NCBI RefSeq assembly: GCF_024170005.1
Contig: NZ_JALJXJ010000008.1
Span: forward strand, 186,001 to 250,000
Direction: 5' to 3'
Source of the DNA: Azospirillum lipoferum
GTDB taxonomy: Bacteria > Pseudomonadota > Alphaproteobacteria > Azospirillales > Azospirillaceae
Length of the DNA stretch: 64,000 bases
Shown here: one piece after another, positions 33,484 to 42,661 of the stretch
How the letters are laid out: each line of letters opens with the position of its first letter
How positions within the stretch are numbered: the first letter of the stretch is position 1
The notes under the pieces: generated by a model
The model's input: only the letters and a program-made list of their open reading frames with translations
Databases searched by the model: none
What the model was told of the DNA's origin: nothing
Translations under genes and position numbers: made by a program

Positions 33484-34572
33484 TTAGAAGGCGAAGCGGG
33501 TATCCCACAGGACGATGTTGGCGTCGTTGTTCACGCCGCCGACCTTGTTGTCGAGATAGCTGTATTCCAGACCCGTAGTCAGGCCCGGAGCCACGGTGTA
33601 GGTCACACCGGCCTGCCAGACATGGGCGCGGGAGTTCAGGCCGGCGAAGTTGCTGTCGATGCCCTTGGCATCCGTGTAGGTCGCAGCCAGGATCACCGAA
33701 TCGAGGGTGTAGTTGGCGCCGACAATCCAGATCTGCTGGTCGTCCACGCCGCGGGTTCCCTTGGCATAGCCGCTGTCGCCGCTGAAGGCATAGCTGCCGC
33801 CGACCTTGAAGCCGGCATAGGACACATTGGCGCCGACATGGGCCGAGGACAGATCCTCAAGCCCGCTGGCCGCCTTGGCGAACTGGTAGGCGGCGCTCGC
33901 CTCCAGACCAAAGCCGTCGAACTCGCCCTTGTAGGTGGCCTGAACCTCGCCCATGTCGCGATAGACGGTGCTGTTCTTGCGACGATTGATGTCGGTGTTG
34001 CTGCTGCCATACACCGGGGTGTAAGCGGCACCGACCTGGAAGCCGGCGAAGCTCGGCGTCAGGTAGATGATCTTGCTGCTGGCGTCGCCCGACTCCAGCG
34101 TGCGCAGGCTGCCCAGCACATAGGGGGCGCCGTTGGCGTTCGCGTAGTAGTTCAGGAACTGCGCATCCGGCGAGCCTTCGATGCCTTCGACGTTCGGGCC
34201 GATGATGCCATATTCATCCGACAGGCCGTTGATCACGCCCGCCTGGATGGTGCCGAAGCCGCCGTTCACGAACATGAACGCGCGGTCGCTGTCGGTGCTG
34301 CGGTTGTTGTTGGTGCCGCCGGCGGCACGCAGGCGCAGGCGGGCGCCATATTCCAGGCCGTTGTCGGCCTTGGCCGTCGGGGTGACGGTCAGGCGGAAGC
34401 GGTTGGCGAACTCAGTCTTGCGCAGGCCGGTGTTATCGTCCTGGTCGACATAGGCGCCCTGGAAATAGGCGTCGCCGCCCAGCAGGATGTCGAACTTGGA
34501 CTGGGCCGAGGCGGTGCCGCAGCCGGCGGCGAGGGCAACAGCGGCGCAGCCGATGACGAGAGAACGCTTCAT
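33484..34572 (-). CDS. Outer-membrane porin, paralogue 1
   Basis: A 362-aa trimeric-type porin of the gram-negative Porin_4 family. A signal peptide ends TASAQ. Alternating beta-strand segments follow, with LRKTEFANRFRLTVTPTAKA, DRAFMFVNGGFGTIQAGVIN (the pore-loop region) and the C-terminal strand ending in phenylalanine (LWDTRFAF), the outer-membrane sorting signal. GAGGA sits eight bases before ATG 34572. It shares most of its length with the next porin, especially the signal peptide and strands 1-4. The promoter region is the AT-rich stretch around 34731-34768. Confidence 0.93.
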   Translation of the reverse strand: MKRSLVIGCAAVALAAGCGTASAQSKFDILLGGDAYFQGAYVDQDDNTGLRKTEFANRFRLTVTPTAKADNGLEYGARLRLRAAGGTNNNRSTDSDRAFMFVNGGFGTIQAGVINGLSDEYGIIGPNVEGIEGSPDAQFLNYYANANGAPYVLGSLRTLESGDASSKIIYLTPSFAGFQVGAAYTPVYGSSNTDINRRKNSTVYRDMGEVQATYKGEFDGFGLEASAAYQFAKAASGLEDLSSAHVGANVSYAGFKVGGSYAFSGDSGYAKGTRGVDDQQIWIVGANYTLDSVILAATYTDAKGIDSNFAGLNSRAHVWQAGVTYTVAPGLTTGLEYSYLDNKVGGVNNDANIVLWDTRFAF

Positions 34573-34885
34573 GGGTGTCATCCTCGGTGCATGCGTCCCG
34601 TCAGGCCGGGGCGCGAGCGGTGTCTGGTGCACCCTGATTTAGTCCCGCCCCCAGTATGCGGACAAGTGGCCGCGAGAATGGAAGTCACCTCATTCCAAGA
34701 ACAGTGGCGGGGAAAACACGGAGCCCCGGATGATGTAAATTCATATATTAAATACTTTGCGCTTTATTGGATGGTGCTTGTGCGCAGTTGCCCCAATTTT
34801 TGCGCTAAAGAGCTACCCTTTTGGAGTGGAATGGAGTGCGCGGCGGTGCGCCACGCAGCGCCGCATTTCCAAGCTGAAGATGGAC
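34573..34885 (-). other. Promoter region between porins 1 and 2
   Basis: The first part is an ordinary GC-rich leader. Positions 34731-34768 are strikingly AT-rich for this genome (ATTCATATATTAAATAC) and probably hold the porin 1 promoter or a binding site for a global regulator. The terminator of porin 2 follows at 34886. No reading frame is supported. Confidence 0.45.
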
Positions 34886-34916
34886 AAAAAAAGAGGCGGC
34901 GGATTTCTCCGCCGCC
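34886..34916 (-). terminator. Intrinsic terminator of porin 2
   Basis: GGCGGCGGA/TCCGCCGCC, 9-bp stem with a 4-base loop, followed on the minus strand by TCTTTTTTTG. Textbook rho-independent terminator 28 bases after the porin 2 stop. Confidence 0.9.
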
Positions 34917-34944
34917 TTCACGTTTGCTGCCAGGAACCCGTCCC

Positions 34945-36045
34945 TTAGAAGGAGAAGCGGGTGTCCCACAGAACGATGTTGGCGTCGTTGTTGCGACCGC
35001 CCGACTTGTTGTCGACGTAGCTGTACTCCAGACCCGTGGTCAGGCCCGGGGCCACGGCATAGGTCACGCCGCCCTGGTAGACGTGGGCACGGGCGTAATC
35101 GGCGGCGGTGGCGGCACCGGTACCGACATTGGCGCCCTTGGCGTCGGTGTAGGTGGCGGCCAGGATGACCGGGCCGATGGTGTACTGGGCACCGACCAGC
35201 CAGACCTGGTTGTCGTCGACGCCGCGATGGCCCTTGGCATAGCCGCTGTCGCCGCTGAAGGCATAGCTGCCGCCGATGGCAAAGGCGCCGTAGGTGATGG
35301 TGGCGCCGGTGTGCACCGACGACAGGTCTTCGAAGCCGGTCGGGGCCTGGGCAAACTGGTAGGCAACGCTGGCTTCAATGCCGACGCCGCTGAAGGCGCC
35401 CTTATAGTAGGCCTGGATTTCACCCATGTCGTTATAGGTGACGTTCTTGCGGCGCTCGATGTTGGTGTTGCTGCTGCCGTAGGTCGGGGTGTAGGCGGCG
35501 GACAGCTTGAAGCCGGCGAAGCTCGGGGTCGAATAGACGATCTTCGTGCTGGCGTCGCCCGACTCGAGGGTGCGCAGCGAGCCGACGACGTACGGCAGCG
35601 AGGTCACGCCGTAATAGTTAAACACCCAGCCGTCCGGGCTGCCCGAGATGCCGTCGACGTTCGGGCCGATGACGCCCGAGTCGTCCGACGGGCCGTTGAT
35701 GACGCCGGCCTGAACCGAGCCGAAGGAGCCGTTCACGAAGATGTAGGCACGATCGGCGTCGGTGGTGCGGACGTTGCTGGCGCCGTTGGAGGCGCGCAGG
35801 CGCAGGCGGGCGCCGTATTCCAGGCCGTTGTCGGCCTTGGCCGTCGGGGTGACGGTCAGACGGAAGCGGTTGGCGAACTCGGTCTTGCGCAGGGCGTTGT
35901 CGTTGTCCTGGTCGACATAGGCACCCTGGAAGAAGGCGTCGCCGCCCAGCAGGATATCGAACTTCGACTTGGACTGGGCCGAGGCGGTGCCGCAGCCGGC
36001 GGCGAGGGCAACGGCTGCGCAGCCGATGACGAGAGAGCGCTTCAT
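34945..36045 (-). CDS. Outer-membrane porin, paralogue 2
   Basis: A 366-aa porin, the closest relative of paralogue 1: the first 24 residues are identical (MKRSLVIGCAAVALAAGCGT, then ASAQ) and the strands LRKTEFANRFRLTVTPTAKA and GLTTGLEYSYVDNK are shared. It ends LWDTRFSF. Variation is concentrated in the loops (for example NGASNVRTTDADR and SGSPDGWVFNYYGVTS), as expected for surface-exposed parts. The leader contains a large inverted repeat at 36086-36123. Its own terminator makes it monocistronic. Confidence 0.93.
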   Translation of the reverse strand: MKRSLVIGCAAVALAAGCGTASAQSKSKFDILLGGDAFFQGAYVDQDNDNALRKTEFANRFRLTVTPTAKADNGLEYGARLRLRASNGASNVRTTDADRAYIFVNGSFGSVQAGVINGPSDDSGVIGPNVDGISGSPDGWVFNYYGVTSLPYVVGSLRTLESGDASTKIVYSTPSFAGFKLSAAYTPTYGSSNTNIERRKNVTYNDMGEIQAYYKGAFSGVGIEASVAYQFAQAPTGFEDLSSVHTGATITYGAFAIGGSYAFSGDSGYAKGHRGVDDNQVWLVGAQYTIGPVILAATYTDAKGANVGTGAATAADYARAHVYQGGVTYAVAPGLTTGLEYSYVDNKSGGRNNDANIVLWDTRFSF

Positions 36046-36085
36046 GGATTGTCCATCCTTGTGCGTACGCCCCGTTTAACTGGGA

Positions 36086-36123
36086 GCGCGCGGTTGTCTT
36101 ATGGTTACGACTTAACCGCGCGC
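36086..36123 (-). promoter_or_regulatory. Inverted repeat in the porin 2 leader
   Basis: GCGCGCGGTT (36086-36095) pairs with AACCGCGCGC (36114-36123) across an 18-base loop, 41-78 bases upstream of the porin 2 start. As RNA it would make a stable stem in the 5' leader; as DNA it could be an operator. Nothing else is seen in the 311-base gap apart from the porin 3 terminator. Confidence 0.5.
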
Positions 36124-36289
36124 GGCTTCTCCGGACAAGAGGCAAACTGCGTTCTCTTCACGCATTCGCAACATAGTTGCAGCAAAACCACACAGTTAAG
36201 CCGTTGAAATTGCAAAGAAAAAGGCGAGCGCCCCATTTCTGGCCTGTTTCGCGCCTGCAAACAGGGCGCAATGCCCAAACGACGGGCGC

Positions 36290-36318
36290 AAAAAAAGGCG
36301 GTGGCCGAAGCCACCGCC
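36290..36318 (-). terminator. Intrinsic terminator of porin 3
   Basis: GGCGGTGGC/GCCACCGCC, 9-bp stem with loop CGAA, followed on the minus strand by a run of seven T. It lies 38 bases after the porin 3 stop. Confidence 0.9.
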
Positions 36319-36356
36319 CTTTCCGTCCGTTTCCGGATGTTCGATCGAAAGATCGA

Positions 36357-37520
36357 TTAGAACGCCAGGATCGAGCGGACCAGCACAACGTTGCCCTTGT
36401 CGTCCTGCAGCGAGGCGTCGTTGTCGACCTTGAAGTAGTCGTACTGAGCCTGCACGGTCAGGCCCGGAGCGACGGTGTAGCCGACACCGATTTCGAACAC
36501 CTGCAGCTCGCGGTCACCGACGGTGGTGAGCGAACCGGCGTCCTTGCCGTTCTTGTAGTTGGCACCAACCACGATCGGGCCGGTGGTGTACTGAGCGCCG
36601 ACAACCCAGTTGCGGGTATTCTCGGTGAAGACGCCCGGACGCTTGTTCTGGCCCGACTTGCCGTAGTCGATGTAGCCGCCGCCGAGGCTGAAGCCGGCGT
36701 AGCCGACCGAGGCGCCGACCTGCCAGGCATTCAGGTCCTTGTAGTTCGAACCGGCGACGTCGTCGACCGACTTGCCCCAGTTGTAGCCGGCGCTGGCCTT
36801 CAGCGTCACGCCGCCGAAGGTGTTGTTGTAGTTGGCGCCGACTTCGACGATGTCGGTGTAGGTACCGTTGGCAGTGCCAGCGAACGTGCCGACCGGCTTG
36901 ACGCGGTTGATGTCGGTGGCCGAGCTGTCGTTGCGCGGGGTGTAGCTGGCGCCAACCTGCAGGCCGGCGAAGCGCGGCGAGAAGTACACGATCTTGGTCG
37001 AGTTGGCTTCCGCCACCAGCGACTGGGTGATGATCGTGTTGCCGTTGGTGACGGTGTTGGCGGCGCCGCTGGAGATGCCGTTGGCGGTGGTGCCAATCCA
37101 GGCCGGCAGGGCGTCATAGATGCCCAGCGGCAGATAGTCGAGCGGGGCAGTGGTGTAGGTCTCGTCGTTGAACGAGTTGGTCACACCGAGGCGGACCTGA
37201 CCGAAGGAGCCCTGCGCGAAGATGTAGGCGCGGTCGGCGTCGGTGTTGCGGGCGTTGTTGGTGCCAGCGTTGGCACGCAGACGCATGCGCGCACCGTACT
37301 CCAGACCGTTGTCGGCCTTGGCGGACGGGATGATGTTGATGCGCATGCGGTTGCGGAATTCGGTCGAACGCAGGCCGGAGTCCAGATCCTGATCGACGTA
37401 GCCGGCTTCGAAGTAGGCGTCGCCGCCGATCTTGACTTCGAACTTGGCCTGGGCGTTGGCAGCGCCAGCGCCGAGGGCGAGAGCGGCGGCGGCGGCGCCG
37501 GCCAGCAGATAACGGTTCAT
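36357..37520 (-). CDS. Outer-membrane porin, paralogue 3
   Basis: A 387-aa porin with the same plan but clearly more distant: signal peptide MNRYLLAGAAAAALALGAGA (then ANAQ), first strand KFEVKIGGDAYFEAGYVDQD, LRSTEFRNRMRINIIPSAKA, DRAYIFAQGSFGQVRLGVTN, and the last strand VVLVRSILAF ending in Phe. It lacks the SSNTDI-type loop of the other two and has a longer loop after strand 6. ATG 37520 follows GGAGGCAACAATC; the frame runs further upstream without conserved residues. Possibly a general-diffusion porin with different selectivity. Confidence 0.92.
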   Translation of the reverse strand: MNRYLLAGAAAAALALGAGAANAQAKFEVKIGGDAYFEAGYVDQDLDSGLRSTEFRNRMRINIIPSAKADNGLEYGARMRLRANAGTNNARNTDADRAYIFAQGSFGQVRLGVTNSFNDETYTTAPLDYLPLGIYDALPAWIGTTANGISSGAANTVTNGNTIITQSLVAEANSTKIVYFSPRFAGLQVGASYTPRNDSSATDINRVKPVGTFAGTANGTYTDIVEVGANYNNTFGGVTLKASAGYNWGKSVDDVAGSNYKDLNAWQVGASVGYAGFSLGGGYIDYGKSGQNKRPGVFTENTRNWVVGAQYTTGPIVVGANYKNGKDAGSLTTVGDRELQVFEIGVGYTVAPGLTVQAQYDYFKVDNDASLQDDKGNVVLVRSILAF

Positions 37521-37855
37521 GATTGTTGCCTCCATCCTGGCAGCAGATGTTTCAGCCTGGTTGACGTCCTGGCTGAGACTTTCGTACGCACCCCCGCCCC
37601 TGCCAGCAAGCGGCAAATCTCCGGAATTGCTGCATTGGGGGGACAGTGTGTCGCACGGAGCACACTGAGAAGAGCCGGCTTGCAGGCCCGCCACAGTCGA
37701 AGCCGGAAGGTCCCGCCTGTCGTCGTCCCGTCGTAACGGGGCCGGGGCAAAGATGCTTCCGCTGTTGCGTGGTGCCGTCCACTTATGGTCTGTTCACCGG
37801 CATTCCGCGCGTGACTCGCGCGCGGCAACCCCTTTTCTGATTCGGGTTCCCGACC
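37521..37855. other. 335-base divergent gap, porin 3 / DUF3576 gene
   Basis: It contains CAGTGTG/CACACTG (37644-37667) and CCGGCTT/AAGCCGG (37675-37706), both 7-bp inverted repeats of modest strength. Both divergent promoters must lie here. No reading frame is supported. Confidence 0.4.
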
Positions 37856-38395
37856 ATGCGCCGTTCGACCGCCCTTCGCCTTGTCCCTGTACTGCTCGCT
37901 GCTTCCGTCTCGATCGCCGGCTGCGCAAGCTGGGGCGGCAAGACCGAAACCGTCGAAGAGCAGATGAAGAACAAGGACTACAAGTTCGGCAGCCTGCTCG
38001 GCACGGACGGCGGCCTGAACCTGTTCGGCAAGAACAAGCGCGGCGGCGACCAGGACGCGGCCGGCGGCATCGGTGTCAACAGCTTCCTGTGGCGCGCCTC
38101 GCTCGACACGCTGTCCTTCATGCCGATCGCCTCGGCCGATCCGTTCGGCGGTGTGATCCTGACCGACTGGTACACTCCGCCCGACTCGCCGAGCGAGCGG
38201 TTCAAGGTGAACCTCTACATCATGGACCGCCAGCTGCGGGCCGACGGCGTCCGTGTGTCGGTGTTCAAGCAGCAGCGGACCGGCAACGACTGGCGCGATG
38301 TCTCCGTCGGTCCGGAGACCGCTGGTACGCTGGAGGATGCGGTGCTGACCCGCGCCCGCCAGCTTCGCGTGGCGCAGAACGCCGCCGCCCGCTAA
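37856..38395 (+). CDS. DUF3576 lipoprotein
   Basis: A 179-aa protein with a lipobox (VSIAGCASW), so probably lipid-anchored. The DUF3576 domain is shown by VNSFLWRASLDTLSFMPIAS, DPFGGVILTDWYTPPDSPSE and RADGVRVSVFKQQR. It almost always lies just before leuS and lptE in alphaproteobacteria, which suggests a role in outer-membrane biogenesis, but none has been proven to my knowledge. The leuS start is 71 bases past its stop. Confidence 0.9.
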   Translation: MRRSTALRLVPVLLAASVSIAGCASWGGKTETVEEQMKNKDYKFGSLLGTDGGLNLFGKNKRGGDQDAAGGIGVNSFLWRASLDTLSFMPIASADPFGGVILTDWYTPPDSPSERFKVNLYIMDRQLRADGVRVSVFKQQRTGNDWRDVSVGPETAGTLEDAVLTRARQLRVAQNAAAR

Positions 38396-38466
38396 CGCGG
38401 CGGCCGGTCGGGGCTGGTATCCCGGCCTTTCGAGCATCTGGTACAACGGAAAACGGCGTCGCGCTC

Positions 38467-41037
38467 ATGTCGCGTTACAATGTCAAGGAAACCGAGGCGA
38501 AGTGGCAGGGCGTGTGGGACGGCAAGGGCTGTTTCACCGCGCGCGAGGACGCCTCCCGGCCCAAATACTATGTGCTTGAGATGTTCCCCTATCCGTCGGG
38601 GCGCATCCACATGGGCCATGTCCGCAACTACACCATCGGCGACGTGATCGCGCGCTTCAAGCGCGCCAAGGGCTTCAACGTCCTCCACCCGATGGGCTGG
38701 GACGCCTTCGGCCTGCCGGCCGAGAACGCCGCGCTTGAGAAGAAGGTCCATCCCGCAGCCTGGACGCGCGAGAACATCGCCACCATGCGCGGGCAGCTGA
38801 AGACGATGGGCCTGTCCATCGATTGGGACCGCGAGATCGCCACCTGCGACGTGGAGTATTATCGCCACGAGCAGAAGATGTTCCTGGATTTCCTGAAGGC
38901 GGGCTTGGCCTACCGCAAGGAATCCTGGGTGAACTGGGATCCGGTGGACAACACCGTTCTCGCCAACGAGCAGGTGATCGACGGTCGCGGCTGGCGCACC
39001 GGCGCGCTGGTGGAAAAGCGCAAGCTGTCGCAGTGGTTCCTGAAGATCACCGCCTATGCCGAAGACCTGCTGAAGGGCCTGGAGACGCTGGACCGCTGGC
39101 CCGAGCGTGTCCGCATCATGCAGGAGAACTGGATCGGCAAGTCCACCGGCGTCCGCTTCCGCTTCCAGATCAAGGGGCGCAACGACGAGCTGGAGGTCTT
39201 CACCACCCGTCCGGACACGCTGTTCGGCGCCTCCTTCGCCGCGATCTCTCCGCATCACCCGCTGGCGGCCGAACTGGCCGCGTCCAGCCCGGAACTGGCT
39301 GAGTTTATCGCCGAGTGCAACCGGCTGGGCACCAGCGAGGAAGCGATCGAGACGGCGGAGAAGCGTGGCTTCGACACCGGGCTGAAGGTCGTGCATCCCT
39401 TCGATCCCTCATGGGAGCTGCCGGTCTACGTCGCCAATTTCGTGCTGATGGAATATGGTACGGGCGCGATCTTCGCCTGCCCGGCCCATGACCAGCGCGA
39501 CCTGGATTTCGCCCGCAAGTACGGCCTGCCGGTCCGTCCGGTGGTGATCCCCGCCGATGCCGATCCGGCGGCCTTCGAGGTCGGGACCGAGGCCTACACC
39601 GGCGCCGGCGTGCTGCGGAACTCCGCCTTCCTCGACGGACTCGACACCGAGTCGGCAAAGGATGAGGCCGGCAAGCGGTTGGAGGCGATGGGTCAGGGCG
39701 AACGCACCACCCAGTACCGCCTGCGCGACTGGGGCGTGTCGCGCCAGCGCTATTGGGGCTGCCCGATCCCGGTCATCCATTGCGAGTCGTGTGGCATCGT
39801 TCCGGTTCCGGACGACCAGCTGCCGGTCGTGCTGCCGGAGGACGTGACCTTTGACAAGCCCGGCAACCCGCTGGACCACCACCCGACCTGGAAGCACACC
39901 ATCTGCCCGACCTGTGGCAAGCCGGCGCTGCGCGAGACGGACACCTTCGACACCTTCATCGAGTCGTCCTGGTATTTCGCCCGCTTCTGCTCACCGAAGT
40001 CCGAGGATGCGGCCTTCACCCGCGAGGCGGTCGATTACTGGCTGGGCGTCGACCAGTATATCGGGGGCATCGAGCACGCGGTTCTGCACCTGCTCTACAG
40101 CCGCTTCTGGACGCGCGCGCTGAAGACCTGCGGATACCTGGACCTGGATGAGCCGTTCACCGGCCTGTTCACCCAGGGCATGGTCAACCACGAGACCTAC
40201 AAGGACGCCGGCACCGGCGCCTGGCTGGCTCCGACCGACCTGACGAAGAACGACAAGGGCGAGTGGGTCCGGGCCGACAGCGGCGCACCGGTCAATGTCG
40301 GCCGCGTCGAGAAGATGTCGAAGTCCAAGAAGAACGTGGTGGATCCGGCGCACATCATCGGCACCTACGGCGCCGATGCCGCCCGCCTGTTCATGCTGTC
40401 CGACAGTCCGCCGGAACGCGATCTGGAATGGACCGAGGCTGGCATCGACGGCGCCTGGCGCTACATCAACCGCCTGTGGCGGATGGTAACCGAGGCGCCG
40501 GTGGAGCTGCCGGCCGCCGGCATCCCGAAGCCGGAATCGTTCGGTCCGAAGGCCGAAGCCGCCCGCCGTCTGGTCCACAAGACCATCGCCGGCGTGTCAG
40601 AGGATCTCGACAAGTTCCGCTTCAACAAGGCGGTCGCCCGTGTCCGCGAGCTGTCCAATGCGCTGGGCGAGCTGGACGGCAAGGGCGAGGGTGAGGCCTG
40701 GGTCCTGCGCGAGGGCTTCGAGTCGCTGGTCCGCCTCGTCGGTCCGATGATGCCGCATCTGGGCGAGGAGCTATGGGCACAGCTGGGTCACGCCAGTCTG
40801 CTGGCCGACCAACCCTGGCCGGAAGCCGACCCCGCCCTGGTGGTGGAGGACAGCGTCAAGGTGGCGGTCCAGGTCAACGGCAAGCTGCGCGCCACGCTGG
40901 AGCTGCCGCGTGATATGGACAAGGACGCGGCGGAGCAGGCGGCGCTTGCCGATGCCAACGTCCAGCGCGCCATGGACGGCAAGCCGGCGCGCAAGGTCAT
41001 CGTCGTCCCGAACCGGGTGATCAATGTCGTCGTCTGA
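38467..41037 (+). CDS. leuS: Leucyl-tRNA synthetase
   Basis: An 856-aa class I aminoacyl-tRNA synthetase that charges tRNA-Leu. The HIGH-type motif is PYPSGRIHMGHVRNY and the KMSKS loop is VEKMSKSKKNVVDP (about residue 617). The editing domain has TTRPDTLFGASFAAISP. The zinc-binding segment contains CESCGIVP and CPTCGKPAL. Start ATG 38467 (MSRYNVKETEAKWQ) matches the family. The C-terminal coding end overlaps the lptE start by 14 bases. Confidence 0.97.
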   Translation: MSRYNVKETEAKWQGVWDGKGCFTAREDASRPKYYVLEMFPYPSGRIHMGHVRNYTIGDVIARFKRAKGFNVLHPMGWDAFGLPAENAALEKKVHPAAWTRENIATMRGQLKTMGLSIDWDREIATCDVEYYRHEQKMFLDFLKAGLAYRKESWVNWDPVDNTVLANEQVIDGRGWRTGALVEKRKLSQWFLKITAYAEDLLKGLETLDRWPERVRIMQENWIGKSTGVRFRFQIKGRNDELEVFTTRPDTLFGASFAAISPHHPLAAELAASSPELAEFIAECNRLGTSEEAIETAEKRGFDTGLKVVHPFDPSWELPVYVANFVLMEYGTGAIFACPAHDQRDLDFARKYGLPVRPVVIPADADPAAFEVGTEAYTGAGVLRNSAFLDGLDTESAKDEAGKRLEAMGQGERTTQYRLRDWGVSRQRYWGCPIPVIHCESCGIVPVPDDQLPVVLPEDVTFDKPGNPLDHHPTWKHTICPTCGKPALRETDTFDTFIESSWYFARFCSPKSEDAAFTREAVDYWLGVDQYIGGIEHAVLHLLYSRFWTRALKTCGYLDLDEPFTGLFTQGMVNHETYKDAGTGAWLAPTDLTKNDKGEWVRADSGAPVNVGRVEKMSKSKKNVVDPAHIIGTYGADAARLFMLSDSPPERDLEWTEAGIDGAWRYINRLWRMVTEAPVELPAAGIPKPESFGPKAEAARRLVHKTIAGVSEDLDKFRFNKAVARVRELSNALGELDGKGEGEAWVLREGFESLVRLVGPMMPHLGEELWAQLGHASLLADQPWPEADPALVVEDSVKVAVQVNGKLRATLELPRDMDKDAAEQAALADANVQRAMDGKPARKVIVVPNRVINVVV

Positions 41038-41581
41038 TCCCAGATCGTTCCGCCGGAGCCCGCTCCGTCAGACCATGGCGCGGGGGCTCTTCGCCCTCGC
41101 GCTCGGTCTTTCCGCCATTTCCCTGTCGGGCTGCGGGTTCCAGCCGCTCTATGGCGGCAAGGGCATCGGGGCCGCCGCGGCGGACCGGCTGATGGAGGTC
41201 GACATCGCGTCGATTCCCGACCGGGAAGGGCAGAAGCTCCGCAACTTGCTGATCGACAATTTCTATCCGTCGGAGCGGCCGAGCAATCCGCGCTACCGGC
41301 TGGATGTGTCGCTGTCGGCGTCGGAGCAGAAGCTGGCCTTGCAGAAGGACGCCACCGCGGTGCGGGCCCAGCTGCTGGTCAACGCCCCCTACCGGCTGAC
41401 CGACACCCAGACCGGTCAGGTGGTGTTCCAGTCCAGCTCGCGCTCGATGGTCAGCTACAACACGCTGGAGCAGCATTACGCCGCCATCGTGACGGTGCAG
41501 AGCGCCTATGACCGGGCGCTTGAGGACATTTCCAACGACATCACCACTCGCGTCGCCATGTTTCTCGGCCGCGGGTCCTGA
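41024..41581 (+). CDS. lptE: LPS-assembly lipoprotein LptE
   Basis: A 185-aa outer-membrane lipoprotein that plugs LptD and helps insert lipopolysaccharide. The lipobox is LSGCGFQPLYGG, where CGFQPLYG is the alphaproteobacterial LptE signature. A short beta-sheet domain follows (RYRLDVSLSASEQKLALQKD, VRAQLLVNAPYRLTDTQTGQ). The start lies inside the last codons of leuS (14-base overlap), so expression is coupled. An internal ATG (MARGLFALAL) is a possible alternative start nearer the signal peptide. Confidence 0.93.
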   Translation: MSSSDPRSFRRSPLRQTMARGLFALALGLSAISLSGCGFQPLYGGKGIGAAAADRLMEVDIASIPDREGQKLRNLLIDNFYPSERPSNPRYRLDVSLSASEQKLALQKDATAVRAQLLVNAPYRLTDTQTGQVVFQSSSRSMVSYNTLEQHYAAIVTVQSAYDRALEDISNDITTRVAMFLGRGS

Positions 41582-41599
41582 CCGGCCGGGGATGCACGG

Positions 41600-42625
41600 G
41601 TGAAGCTCCAGCCCAAGGCGATCGACGGTTTTCTGCGCAGCCCGGACCGCAAGGTTCGGGCGGTGCTGCTTTATGGCCCCGACTCGGGCCTTGTCCGTGA
41701 CCGTGCCCAGACGCTGGGCAAGACGGTGGTGCAGGATCTGTCCGATCCCTTCCGCGTCGCCGAGTTCCTGGGGCGCTCCCTGGTCGACGATCCAGCGCGG
41801 CTGGCGGACGAGGCGGCGGCGATCTCCTTCACCGGCGGCCGGCGCCTGATCCGCGTCCGCGACGCGGAGGACAATGTCGCTGCCGCCTTCACCGCATTTC
41901 TTGAGAACCTGCCGCCGGGCGACAGCCTCGTGGTCGTCGAGTCGGGCGACCTGTCGGCCCGCTCCAAGCTGCGGCTCCTGTTTGAGGGGACTGATGCCGC
42001 CGCAGCCGTCCCCTGCTATGTCGAGGAGGAGGCGTCGCTCGGCCGTGTCATCGCTGATATCCTACAAGGCCATGGGCTGACCGCCGATCCCGACGTGCTG
42101 AGCTTCCTGGCCGCCAACCTCGTCGGCGACCGCATGGTGGCGCGCGGCGAGGCGGAGAAGCTGGCGCTCTATATGGGCGGCGAGAAGCGTGTGCGGCTGG
42201 AGGATGCCCAGGCCTGCATCGGCGACAGCGCCGCCCTGTCGATGGACGAGCCGGTCTGGGCGGCGGCGGAGGGCGACTTCGCCACGCTCGACCGTTCGTT
42301 GGCGCGGCTGTTCGCCGAAGGCACCTCGCCGGTGCCGATCCTGCGTGGCGCCCAACGCCATTTCCAGCGCCTGCAACTGCTCACCGCCCAGGTCGCCGCC
42401 GGCAAGTCGCCGGAGGCCGCCGTCGAGTCGCTGCGTCCGCCGGTCTTCTTCAAGTTGAAGACCCGGCTGGTCAAACATGCCCGCCACTGGTCGCCCAACC
42501 ATGTCCGTCAGGCGCTGGAGCGGCTGGTCGATGCCGAGGCCGACTGCAAGCGCACCAACATGCCGGACGAGACCCTGTGCGCCCGCGTGTTGTTCCAGTT
42601 GGCTTCACTCGGGGCACGGCGCTGA
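41600..42625 (+). CDS. holA: DNA polymerase III delta subunit
   Basis: A 341-aa clamp-loader subunit that opens the beta clamp. It shows the delta-fold landmarks RAVLLYGPDSGLVRDRAQTL, then LVDDPARLADEAAAISFTGG, SLVVVESGDL and the C-terminal helical collar (SPNHVRQALERLVDAEADCK). The P-loop is non-functional, as is normal for delta. GTG start at 41600 is 18 bases after lptE. The order leuS-lptE-holA is conserved in alphaproteobacteria. Confidence 0.94.
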   Translation: MKLQPKAIDGFLRSPDRKVRAVLLYGPDSGLVRDRAQTLGKTVVQDLSDPFRVAEFLGRSLVDDPARLADEAAAISFTGGRRLIRVRDAEDNVAAAFTAFLENLPPGDSLVVVESGDLSARSKLRLLFEGTDAAAAVPCYVEEEASLGRVIADILQGHGLTADPDVLSFLAANLVGDRMVARGEAEKLALYMGGEKRVRLEDAQACIGDSAALSMDEPVWAAAEGDFATLDRSLARLFAEGTSPVPILRGAQRHFQRLQLLTAQVAAGKSPEAAVESLRPPVFFKLKTRLVKHARHWSPNHVRQALERLVDAEADCKRTNMPDETLCARVLFQLASLGARR

Positions 42626-42661
42626 CTTGACCGTTGAAAGCCGCGCGCTATCTCGCGAGGC

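Noticed and set aside
33622..36207. An 861-codon plus-strand frame spanning porins 1 and 2.
   Set aside because: It is the mirror of two similar porin genes with strong codon bias, crosses a terminator and the intergenic gap, and shows no domain or ribosome site.
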